NCBI GenBank assembly: GCA_045110515.1
Contig: JBGCGD010000003.1
Span: forward strand, 124,001 to 188,000
DNA length: 64,000 nucleotides
Source of the DNA: Granulosicoccus sp045110515
Lineage (GTDB): Bacteria; Pseudomonadota; Gammaproteobacteria; Granulosicoccales; Granulosicoccaceae
Reading direction: 5' to 3'
Every line of letters starts with the position of its first letter. The first letter of the stretch is position 1. A program made the translations under genes and the position numbers. Below the pieces are notes generated by a model that was given only the letters and a program-made list of their open reading frames with translations, was not told the DNA's origin and ran no database searches. Below, in pieces: positions 10,062 through 18,387 of the stretch.

Positions 10062-10670
10062 ATGACCAGTATCTTTCTAGTCGGCCCAATGGGCTCGGGC
10101 AAGAGTACCGTTGGTCGAGCTCTTGCCAACAAAATCGGTTATCAGTTTCTCGATAGTGATCGGGAAATCGAGGCCCGTTGTGGCGTGGACATCCCCACGA
10201 TTTTCGATTACGAAGGCGAAGCTGGCTTTCGTGACAGGGAATCACGCATGATTGACGAGTTAACACGACTACCAGGCATCGTGCTTGCCACCGGGGGCGG
10301 TTCAATACTCCGTGAGCTAAATCGCGAACATTTAAATTCTCGTGGCCATGTCATTCTCCTGCAGGTGGATATCAAAGAACAACTACGCCGGGTCGCATTT
10401 GATTCCAGCAGGCCGCTTCTCAAAACGGACGACCCTGAAGCTCGTTTAAAATCTCTCATGGAACAACGGGAGCCCATTTACAAGGCAGTAGCCGACGTAG
10501 AGATCTCTACCGATTCGCGTCGTATGTTCCACGTAGTGACACGCATCCTTAGGCACCTAAAAAAGAACAACGTCAAGCTCGAAACCGCTCCAAAAGACAA
10601 ACAAGAGCGCAAAGCGATTAAAGAACCTTTAAAGAAAACCGCCAACACTTCGCAAAACTCCAGCCGCTAA
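10062..10670 (+). CDS. aroK: Shikimate kinase
   Basis: Phosphorylates the 3-hydroxyl of shikimate with ATP, step five of chorismate synthesis, in the cytoplasm. The P-loop GPMGSGKST is at residues 8-16. Shikimate-binding residues are visible as D33 in LDSDREIE, R57 in GFRDRE and the GGG at 78-80. The lid arginine lies in SSRPLL. The 202 aa exceed the usual 170-180 because of a lysine-rich polar tail of roughly 30 residues after position 170. aroB follows 97 bases downstream, the usual aroK-aroB pairing. Confidence 0.96.
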   Translation: MTSIFLVGPMGSGKSTVGRALANKIGYQFLDSDREIEARCGVDIPTIFDYEGEAGFRDRESRMIDELTRLPGIVLATGGGSILRELNREHLNSRGHVILLQVDIKEQLRRVAFDSSRPLLKTDDPEARLKSLMEQREPIYKAVADVEISTDSRRMFHVVTRILRHLKKNNVKLETAPKDKQERKAIKEPLKKTANTSQNSSR

Positions 10671-10767
10671 GACTCTCCGTCCTTGCAACAGCGGCAGATC
10701 GGGTTAAATTTTACGGACAGCGTGGTACATTCGCTCTTCGGCCTCAACAAATTCTATTGCTTCAAAC

Positions 10768-11844
10768 ATGCAAACGGTTTCCATTGAACTCGGCGATCGC
10801 AGTTATCCGATCCACATAGGATCGGACCTCATTGGTCAGCGCGGCCTCTTAGCCGAAAGCGTACGGAATCGTGCCATGGTCGTAACCAACGAGACCATCG
10901 CCCCGCTCTACCTGGACAAGACACTGGCCAGCCTAGGCAACATCCCGTCATCGAGCGTGATTCTTCCCGACGGAGAAAATTTTAAAAATCTGGACGAGCT
11001 GAATAAGATTTTCTCGGCACTGTTGAGTGAAAATTTTGACAGGAATTGCACGCTGATCGCTCTAGGCGGCGGCGTGATTGGGGATATGACGGGCTATGCC
11101 GCTGCCAGCTACCAACGGGGAGTGGACTTTATCCAGGTTCCAACCACGCTTCTGGCCCAGGTAGATTCCTCCGTCGGTGGTAAAACCGCTGTGAACCACA
11201 CATTAGGCAAAAACATGATTGGGGCTTTTCATCAGCCCATATCCGTGATAGCCGACATGAGCACCCTTGTTTCCCTAGATGACCGGGAACTGAGGGCCGG
11301 ACTTGCAGAAGTCATTAAGTACGGATTCATCATAGACGCCGATTTTTTCAAATGGCTTGAGGACAACATGGACGCCCTATTGAGCCGCGACGCACTCGCT
11401 ACTGCCACAGCAGTGAAGAGATCGTGTGAAATCAAAGCCCGTGTTGTTGAGGCCGACGAGCGAGAACATGGCATCCGGGCACTATTAAATTTGGGACATA
11501 CCTTTGGTCACGCCATAGAGGCTGCTATGGGTTACGGCCACTGGCTACATGGTGAAGCTGTCAGCGCCGGCATTGCCATGGCAATGGATATTTCCCGACG
11601 CCTGGAACTCATTGACCACGACACTGAGGCGCGGGGCCTTCGTTTGCTAGATAAAGCAGGCCTGCCGGTCACACCGCCCACTGAAATGACGGCTGATTTA
11701 TTTTTGCGCTATATGGCAAGAGACAAAAAAGTCCTATCAGGCAATATCCGTCTTATCTTGCTGGACAATATTGGTCAAGCACATGTGAGTCAGGATTTTG
11801 ATCATTCAGCCTTGCACTCAACCCTTGCGCACTTTTGCGACTGA
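10768..11844 (+). CDS. aroB: 3-dehydroquinate synthase
   Basis: Converts DAHP to 3-dehydroquinate, the second step of the shikimate pathway, with NAD+ and a divalent metal. Motifs seen are the NAD-binding GGGVIGDMTGYAA, the PTTLLAQVDSSVGGKTAVN segment, and the metal ligands in AGLAEVIKYG, NLGHTFGHAIE and LHGEAVSAG. It has 358 aa, normal for the family. It starts at the ATG at 10768 and lies between aroK and the damX-like gene, the classic gammaproteobacterial order. Confidence 0.97.
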   Translation: MQTVSIELGDRSYPIHIGSDLIGQRGLLAESVRNRAMVVTNETIAPLYLDKTLASLGNIPSSSVILPDGENFKNLDELNKIFSALLSENFDRNCTLIALGGGVIGDMTGYAAASYQRGVDFIQVPTTLLAQVDSSVGGKTAVNHTLGKNMIGAFHQPISVIADMSTLVSLDDRELRAGLAEVIKYGFIIDADFFKWLEDNMDALLSRDALATATAVKRSCEIKARVVEADEREHGIRALLNLGHTFGHAIEAAMGYGHWLHGEAVSAGIAMAMDISRRLELIDHDTEARGLRLLDKAGLPVTPPTEMTADLFLRYMARDKKVLSGNIRLILLDNIGQAHVSQDFDHSALHSTLAHFCD

Positions 11845-11919
11845 GTTTTCTGTGATCGATGCGCGAGACCAGCCCGGTCTATAGTAGTATCCACCTTTCT
11901 ACCGTATCGAAGTTTTAGC

Positions 11920-13686
11920 ATGTCGTTAAAAGACGCATCGGATGTGGCCCAATCAGCATTACTCTCCGACGCCACCCTTGCGGCGCTCGATTTGGCGCAA
12001 CAGCCGTTCGGTCAACTGGACCCAAACAGCAATACGTTCAGCGATGAAACCACTGCCGAACAACTCGCTGACGTCAAACAGGCACTGATCACGGGCGACG
12101 ATCTACTGCTCATCCTAGGGGCCGAGGGCTCAGGTAAAAGTGTCATGCTCAAGCAATTGGGTGAGCACAGCGGCCTGCGAATTCAATGCTTCGCGGTGAA
12201 GGGAAGCGAGCGCTTCAGCACCATGAATCTGTTTGCTGGACTGCTAGAGGCGTTCAAGCATTCACCACCTGAAAAACTTCAAGACATTCTGGATGATCTG
12301 ATCCCCTACTTGCAGACACTAGTCTCTCGAAACACATTAAGCATTGTTGTTCTTGATGATGCAGACCACGTCAGCGAGGCCGAGTTGACTCAGCTGCTCA
12401 GCAGCATGTTGTACGTCAACAGCCAGGACGAAACAGTTCTCAGAATTGCTATGGCCGCCCACCCTGAATTTGAAGAACGTATTCCGGACTTACTCCCTCC
12501 GGGGGCCGACCTTCCCTACTCCAGCCTCATGATCAATGGTTTGAGCACTGTGCGCGCTACAGACTTTCTCGATTTTCGAGCTCGACAGGCCGGTCTGATG
12601 GGCGAGCCTCTGCTATCAGAAGAAGAAGTCGACGGCTTAGTCCACCAAAGTGAGGGTTTGCCGGGACCTCTGCTGGCGGCGGCTGCAAATGCGTTAAACG
12701 AAGAGCACGGGCCGGTGAAAAGTCAATTTGGCAGCGAGCTTGTCAAAGGAGCGGGTGGTGCCTGGTTGCAATCACGCTTTGCAAAAATTGCCATGGGTGT
12801 ACTTGCCTCGCTATTCATACTGTTAGGCATATTGATGTTTCTTCCAGGAAAATCCAATGAGGATTCAACCCGATACACTGTAACGACTCAACCCATTAAT
12901 CTCGGGGATACAGACGAAAGCGAACTTAAATTAGTTAACAATTCCACGGGGGCCGCGGCCAATCAAAGTAGCGCCGGATCAACCTTTTCAGGAAACGCAT
13001 CCATTTCACTGAACGGCGTTGAAACAAGTGCGCAGCTTCAAGAAAGTGCAATCGCCGAAGCGAATTCTGGCCAATCAGCAGAAGAACAAGCCACCTCCAC
13101 GATCGGCGCAATAACCGACGAAAACCGGGAAAACTCAGCGGCAAAAACGCCTATTGTTATCGTGCCTGAATCCGGTGCGAATTCCGAGGGCACATCCACC
13201 GCATCATCAGTATCGACGGCCGAAGAAGCCGAAAAGGCAGGCACCACCGCACCTGAAATCACACCAGAGTCTGTACTATCGGCTGCGCCCGCGCCCCAGA
13301 CAGACTCCACACCATCTCGAGTCCCTAGCTCGGCACCGTCGCAAGAAACGGCTAGCGTGCGGGATACACCTGTTAAAGGAGAGTTGGAATCATCTAACTG
13401 GATACTGATTCAGGACAGAAACCGCTTTACCGTTCAGATGAGCGCATCCAGAGACCGGAATTCGGTAGTCAATTTTCTAAATAAGCACGCGCAGACCCTG
13501 CCCGCCCCTAATTCCATCTACTCATTCGCCAGAAACGGCAGCACCTGGTACGCCTTGCTTCACGGTCTGTATGACAGCATTGAGGATGCTCGCGCAGCGG
13601 TGGAAGGCATGCCAGCTGAAGCACTGGTCAATCAGCCCTGGATTCGCTCAGTTGGGCGTGTACAAGACGTTTTGAAAGATCAGTAA
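11920..13686 (+). CDS. DamX-like protein: ExeA-type AAA ATPase fused to a SPOR domain
   Basis: Inner-membrane protein likely to act at the division septum, since SPOR domains bind denuded septal peptidoglycan. Residues 1-270 form an AAA/ExeA-like ATPase with Walker A G67-AEGSGKS and Walker B LSIVVLDDADH at 140-150. A single membrane segment is at about 290-309. A linker of some 180 residues rich in Ser, Thr, Ala, Glu and Pro follows, then a SPOR domain over roughly the last 90 residues. At 588 aa it is longer than the 428 aa of E. coli DamX and keeps intact nucleotide-binding motifs. It sits directly downstream of aroB, where damX is found. A hairpin terminator follows. Confidence 0.88.
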   Translation: MSLKDASDVAQSALLSDATLAALDLAQQPFGQLDPNSNTFSDETTAEQLADVKQALITGDDLLLILGAEGSGKSVMLKQLGEHSGLRIQCFAVKGSERFSTMNLFAGLLEAFKHSPPEKLQDILDDLIPYLQTLVSRNTLSIVVLDDADHVSEAELTQLLSSMLYVNSQDETVLRIAMAAHPEFEERIPDLLPPGADLPYSSLMINGLSTVRATDFLDFRARQAGLMGEPLLSEEEVDGLVHQSEGLPGPLLAAAANALNEEHGPVKSQFGSELVKGAGGAWLQSRFAKIAMGVLASLFILLGILMFLPGKSNEDSTRYTVTTQPINLGDTDESELKLVNNSTGAAANQSSAGSTFSGNASISLNGVETSAQLQESAIAEANSGQSAEEQATSTIGAITDENRENSAAKTPIVIVPESGANSEGTSTASSVSTAEEAEKAGTTAPEITPESVLSAAPAPQTDSTPSRVPSSAPSQETASVRDTPVKGELESSNWILIQDRNRFTVQMSASRDRNSVVNFLNKHAQTLPAPNSIYSFARNGSTWYALLHGLYDSIEDARAAVEGMPAEALVNQPWIRSVGRVQDVLKDQ

Positions 13687-13701
13687 GTAATTGATTTTAA
13701 T

Positions 13702-13724
13702 AGGCGGATAAGATTTATCCGCCT
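13702..13724 (+). terminator. Probable terminator after the damX-like gene
   Basis: A 10-bp perfect stem AGGCGGATAA / TTATCCGCCT with a three-base loop starts 15 bases after the damX-like stop. The following sequence is TCTC, so the T-tract is poor. Confidence 0.6.
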
Positions 13725-13765
13725 TCTCAAGCGGCCGAATGGCTTATTGAGCCCCCCCGACTCGG

Positions 13766-13771
13766 TATAAT
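13766..13771 (+). promoter_or_regulatory. Candidate -10 box for gltB
   Basis: A perfect TATAAT lies 59 bases before the gltB ATG, just after the damX-like terminator hairpin. No convincing -35 is seen at 16-18 bases upstream, so the promoter may be weak or activator-dependent. Confidence 0.35.
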
Positions 13772-13830
13772 GGAGAGCTACGCGATGAATCTCAGCGCCT
13801 GAATTCCACGTTTTATATCGAATTACTGCT

Positions 13831-16800
13831 ATGACGTACCTGGATAATTTAGCCGAACACGGCCTGTATCAACCAGATTTCGAACGCGACAATTGTGGCT
13901 TCGGACTCATCGCCCAAATGGACGGCAGACCCAGCCATTGGTTGGTCGAAACCGCCATTACCGCCCTGGGCAGAATGACTCATCGCGGCGCTATCGGTGC
14001 TGATGGTAAATCCGGTGATGGCTGTGGACTCCTGCTACGCCAACCCGAGGCCTTTCTTCGCTCAGCTGCTGCCGAAGCTGGCATCTCCTTACGCAGCGAA
14101 TTTGCAACCGGTATCGTATTTCTCAGCCGTGATGAAGACCTTGCCGCTGCAGCCAGGACAGCGCTGAACGAGGCCTGTGAAGAACGCGGCCTGGAAGTCA
14201 ACGGCTGGCGCGTTGTCCCAACCGAAATTTCCGCTTGTGGTGAAGAAGCCCAGGCCAGCGTCCCCGTGATAGAACAAATTTTTGTGTCAGCAACGGAGGA
14301 GATGGATTCAGCAGAATTCAATCGCCATCTGTTTGTTGCACGCAGACGAGCCGAAATTTGCCTTCGCGACACCGACCCTGATTTTTATGTCTGTTCCCTT
14401 TCAAGTGATGTCATCTTGTACAAGGGCCTCGTCATGCCGGAATATCTGGCGACGTTCTATACCGATTTAGAAGACGAATCACTGGAATCGTCTATCGCGG
14501 TTTTTCATCAGCGATTTTCCACCAATACCTTACCGCAGTGGCGACTCGCACAGCCATTTCGTTATCTAGCGCATAACGGTGAAATTAACACCATTCAAGG
14601 TAATCGTAATTGGGCGAATGCGCGTGCCTCTAAACTGCGATCGCCCGTTTTACCCGAGCTTAACGAACTGCTTCCATTAGTAAGCCAGCATGGATCAGAT
14701 TCCATGTCCCTGGACAACATGCTCGAGCTATTAATGGCTGGTGGCATCGATGTTTTCCGTGCTATGCGCATGCTTATGCCGCCAGCATGGCAGAACACCT
14801 GGGAACTTGATTCCGACCTACGGGCTTTCCTCGAATACAACTCTATGCACATGGAGCCCTGGGATGGCCCTGCCGGTGTTGTACTGTCCGACGGGCGCTA
14901 TGCCAGCTGTGTACTGGACAGAAACGGCTTACGACCCGCCCGCTACGTCATCAGTAAAGATCGGCACATCACTCTCGCCTCTGAAGTCGGTGTCTACGAC
15001 TACCTTGCCAGTGACATCATTCAAAAGGGCCGCTTAAAGCCGGGCGAGATGCTGGCTGTGGATACACAGTCCGGCCGCTTACTGCTACCTCAGGATGTTA
15101 GCGACCTGCTAAAACATCGCCAGCCTTATGCGAAGTGGCTGCAGAAGAATGCTCGTCACCTTCGATCACGTCTACGCGACCTTCCGCACTCAACACCCGT
15201 CATGAAGGACGATCAGCTCGCAACCTACGAGAAGATGTTCAACATAAGTTTTGAGGAACGTGATCAGGTTTTACGCGTGCTAGCTGAAGGCGCATCAGAA
15301 GCCATTGGTTCTATGGGCGATGACACGCCATTCCCGGTCATGTCAGAACATGTACGCCCGCTTTACGATAACTTTCGACAGCAGTTTGCACAGGTGACCA
15401 ACCCGCCAATAGACCCTCTGCGCGAGACAATCGTCATGTCTCTAGAAACCTGTCTTGGGCGAGAGAAAAATCTGTTCCGCGAGACCCACCATCACGCTAA
15501 CCGACTGCTCGTCAGGTCGCCGGTTTTATCCAGCGAAAAATTCGACACCTTGCTGGCCATGGACGACGAGCCAGGCTACTCGCACATTCGTCTCGACCTA
15601 AACTACGACGCCGAAAAAGAATCTTTGGATGAAGCGGTTAGACGCCTATGTGCAGAGGCTATCAGCGCAATTGTTGACGAGCATAAAGTTGTTATTGTGC
15701 TTAGCGATCGCGAATTAGTGACCGGTATGTTGCCCGTCCACGCATTGCTCGCTACAGGCGCGGTTCACCATGCACTCATCAACGCCGGTTGCCGAACGGA
15801 CGCCAATCTTGTTGTTGAGACAGGAACGGCAAGAGACTCTCACCAGGTGGCTGTTCTGGTCGGTTACGGTGCTACGTGTGTGTTCCCGTACTTAGCTTAC
15901 GAATCAATCCAAGGTATGTCCCGTCGTGGTGAACTCCCTGATGAAGACGTCCCGCAGCTTGAACAAAATTACCGTAAAGGTATTAACAAGGGCTTGATGA
16001 AGATCCTGTCCAAGATGGGCATATCCACGATCTCAAGCTACCGTGCAGCACAGCTTTATGAAATAGTCGGGCTGCACTCCGAAGTGGTCGACCTCTGCTT
16101 TTGCGGCACAACCAATCGCATCGAAGGCATTAATTTCAGCGATATCGAAGTTGATACCAAAACGCTGGCTAAAGCTGCGTTCAATCCACAGGTTGTTGTG
16201 AGTCAAGGTGGTTTGTTGAAATACATCCACGGCGGTGAATACCACGCCTACAACCCCGATGTGGTTCAGCAGTTACAAGCAGCCGTAACCAGCGGGGATT
16301 ACGAAGACTACGAAATCTACGCGAAGACTGTTGATGGTCGTCGCCCGGCAATGCTTCGCGACCTGCTCGATCTCAAACCTAAGGGTCCTTCAATTCCACT
16401 GGAAGCAGTGGAATCCGTCGATTCCATCATTGCCCGATTTGACTCTGCCGGTATGTCTCTGGGAGCACTATCACCAGAAGCACACGAAACTCTGGCGGAA
16501 GCGATGAATCGTTTGGGTGGTCGATCTAACTCAGGGGAAGGCGGCGAAGACAAAGCGCGATACGGCACGCTGAAAATGTCCAAGATTAAGCAAATTGCGT
16601 CCGGACGCTTTGGCGTAACACCAAACTATCTGGTCAACGCCGAAGTTCTGCAAATTAAAATTGCTCAAGGCGCAAAGCCTGGTGAAGGTGGGCAGCTGCC
16701 CGGGCATAAAGTCAATGACATGATTGCCAAGCTACGCCACAGTAACCCCGGTGTAGCCTTAATATCACCACCTCCGCATCACGATATCTACTCAATCGAA

Positions 16801-18312
16801 GATCTTGCTCAGCTTATTTTCGACCTCAAGCAAGTCAATCCTGAAGCGCTTGTTTCGGTAAAACTTGTGGCGGAGGCTGGCGTCGGTACGGTTGCCGCTG
16901 GTGTGGCAAAGGCCTATGCAGATCTGATCACAATATCAGGCTACGACGGTGGAACCGGAGCCTCACCATTAACCAGTGTGAAATACGCAGGCTCTCCTTG
17001 GGAGCTCGGCATGTCCGAAACTCATCAAGTGCTTCGCGCCAACAACCTTCGCAGCAAGGTTAGAGTACAAACAGACGGTGGACTAAAGACTGGTTTAGAC
17101 GTCATAAAAGCCGCCATTTTAGGTGCCGAAAGCTTTGGCTTTGGCACAGGCCCCATGATCGCTATGGGTTGCAAGTATTTACGCATCTGTCACTTAAACA
17201 ACTGTGCAACCGGCGTTGCAACACAGCACAAAATTTTGCGAATTAAGCACTTCAACGGTAACGTCGAGAAAGTCATGAACTACATGAAGTTTGTCGCTGA
17301 AGACGTACGACGACACATGGCGTATCTGGGTGTAAGGAACCTGAGCGACATTATTGGTCGTCCGGAATTCTTAGTGCCGGCAGAAGGCCAAACTGCCAGA
17401 CAGCAAAGGCTCGACCTTACTCCACTCCTGGCAACAGGCGGTGTACCCGACTCTGCACCTCGTTTTTGCATGGTTGAACGAAACACCCCTTACGACAAAG
17501 GCTTACTGGCAGAGCAAATGGTGTCCGATTGTAAGGCGGCTATTCGTAAGAAGTCCGGTGGTGAATTCCACTACACCTTGAAAAACATCAACCGGTCCAT
17601 TGGTGCTCGCCTCAGCGGTGAAATTGCTAAGGCACATGGTGACAAAGGTATGGCCGATGCACCGATTGACATTCGATGCACGGGAACTGCTGGCCAGTCC
17701 TTCGGCGTTTGGAACGCTGGCGGATTGAATCTATACCTGGACGGCGATGCTAACGACTATGTCGGCAAAGGCATGGCCGGTGGGAAGATTGTGATTCGTC
17801 CGCCCAATGATGCGCGATTCACCGGTAGAAAATCCACGATTGTGGGAAATACCTGCTTGTACGGGGCAACCGGTGGAAATTTCTACGCGGCAGGTCTTGG
17901 CGGCGAACGATTCGCCGTCAGAAACAGTGGCGCCATTGCCATCGTAGAGGGCATCGGTGATCACGGCTGCGAATATATGACTGGTGGTTGTGTCGTTGTC
18001 TTAGGTGAGACTGGCGTGAATTTCGGCGCGGGTATGACGGGTGGTCTTGGTTTTGTTTTTGACCAACACAACGTTTTTGTGGATCGTTATAACCACGAGC
18101 TCATCGACATCCATCGTCTGCATTCCGAGTCAATGGAGAGGTACCGCAACTACCTGCAGAACCTTATTGAAGATCATGTTCGTGAGACGGGTAGCTTCCT
18201 TGGGCAGGAACTCATTGATGACTTTTACTCGTTGGCCTCACGTTTCTGGATGGTGAAGCCAAAAGCTGCAGAACTTGGCGAATTACTCTCCACTCTGGGT
18301 CGAGCAGCTTAA
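13831..18312 (+). CDS. gltB: Glutamate synthase large (alpha) subunit
   Basis: Hydrolyses glutamine at an N-terminal glutaminase site, channels ammonia, and makes glutamate from 2-oxoglutarate at an FMN/3Fe-4S site. A 21-residue propeptide precedes the catalytic C22 (DNCGFG). The 3Fe-4S cysteines are C1114, C1120 and C1125 (C-x5-C-x4-C). The C-terminal GXGXG beta-helix is rich in glycine. At 1493 aa it is full length. The small subunit gltD, which usually follows, is not here: the next gene is dnaG after 75 bases. The NADPH-oxidising partner must be encoded elsewhere. Confidence 0.97.
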   Translation: MTYLDNLAEHGLYQPDFERDNCGFGLIAQMDGRPSHWLVETAITALGRMTHRGAIGADGKSGDGCGLLLRQPEAFLRSAAAEAGISLRSEFATGIVFLSRDEDLAAAARTALNEACEERGLEVNGWRVVPTEISACGEEAQASVPVIEQIFVSATEEMDSAEFNRHLFVARRRAEICLRDTDPDFYVCSLSSDVILYKGLVMPEYLATFYTDLEDESLESSIAVFHQRFSTNTLPQWRLAQPFRYLAHNGEINTIQGNRNWANARASKLRSPVLPELNELLPLVSQHGSDSMSLDNMLELLMAGGIDVFRAMRMLMPPAWQNTWELDSDLRAFLEYNSMHMEPWDGPAGVVLSDGRYASCVLDRNGLRPARYVISKDRHITLASEVGVYDYLASDIIQKGRLKPGEMLAVDTQSGRLLLPQDVSDLLKHRQPYAKWLQKNARHLRSRLRDLPHSTPVMKDDQLATYEKMFNISFEERDQVLRVLAEGASEAIGSMGDDTPFPVMSEHVRPLYDNFRQQFAQVTNPPIDPLRETIVMSLETCLGREKNLFRETHHHANRLLVRSPVLSSEKFDTLLAMDDEPGYSHIRLDLNYDAEKESLDEAVRRLCAEAISAIVDEHKVVIVLSDRELVTGMLPVHALLATGAVHHALINAGCRTDANLVVETGTARDSHQVAVLVGYGATCVFPYLAYESIQGMSRRGELPDEDVPQLEQNYRKGINKGLMKILSKMGISTISSYRAAQLYEIVGLHSEVVDLCFCGTTNRIEGINFSDIEVDTKTLAKAAFNPQVVVSQGGLLKYIHGGEYHAYNPDVVQQLQAAVTSGDYEDYEIYAKTVDGRRPAMLRDLLDLKPKGPSIPLEAVESVDSIIARFDSAGMSLGALSPEAHETLAEAMNRLGGRSNSGEGGEDKARYGTLKMSKIKQIASGRFGVTPNYLVNAEVLQIKIAQGAKPGEGGQLPGHKVNDMIAKLRHSNPGVALISPPPHHDIYSIEDLAQLIFDLKQVNPEALVSVKLVAEAGVGTVAAGVAKAYADLITISGYDGGTGASPLTSVKYAGSPWELGMSETHQVLRANNLRSKVRVQTDGGLKTGLDVIKAAILGAESFGFGTGPMIAMGCKYLRICHLNNCATGVATQHKILRIKHFNGNVEKVMNYMKFVAEDVRRHMAYLGVRNLSDIIGRPEFLVPAEGQTARQQRLDLTPLLATGGVPDSAPRFCMVERNTPYDKGLLAEQMVSDCKAAIRKKSGGEFHYTLKNINRSIGARLSGEIAKAHGDKGMADAPIDIRCTGTAGQSFGVWNAGGLNLYLDGDANDYVGKGMAGGKIVIRPPNDARFTGRKSTIVGNTCLYGATGGNFYAAGLGGERFAVRNSGAIAIVEGIGDHGCEYMTGGCVVVLGETGVNFGAGMTGGLGFVFDQHNVFVDRYNHELIDIHRLHSESMERYRNYLQNLIEDHVRETGSFLGQELIDDFYSLASRFWMVKPKAAELGELLSTLGRAA

Positions 18313-18318
18313 CGAGTA

Positions 18319-18356
18319 TCGGGTATACGCATTAAAGGGAATATGCGTATACCCGA
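18319..18356. repeat. Perfect 14-bp inverted repeat between gltB and dnaG
   Basis: The left arm TCGGGTATACGCAT (18319-18332) and the right arm ATGCGTATACCCGA (18343-18356) are exact reverse complements around a 10-base loop. No T-tract follows, so it is not a standard intrinsic terminator. It could be an RNA stem that protects or processes a gltB-dnaG transcript, or a DNA operator. It ends 31 bases before the dnaG ATG. Confidence 0.8.
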
Positions 18357-18387
18357 ATAGCTGTAGAAGCCGTATAGTGCCACTATA

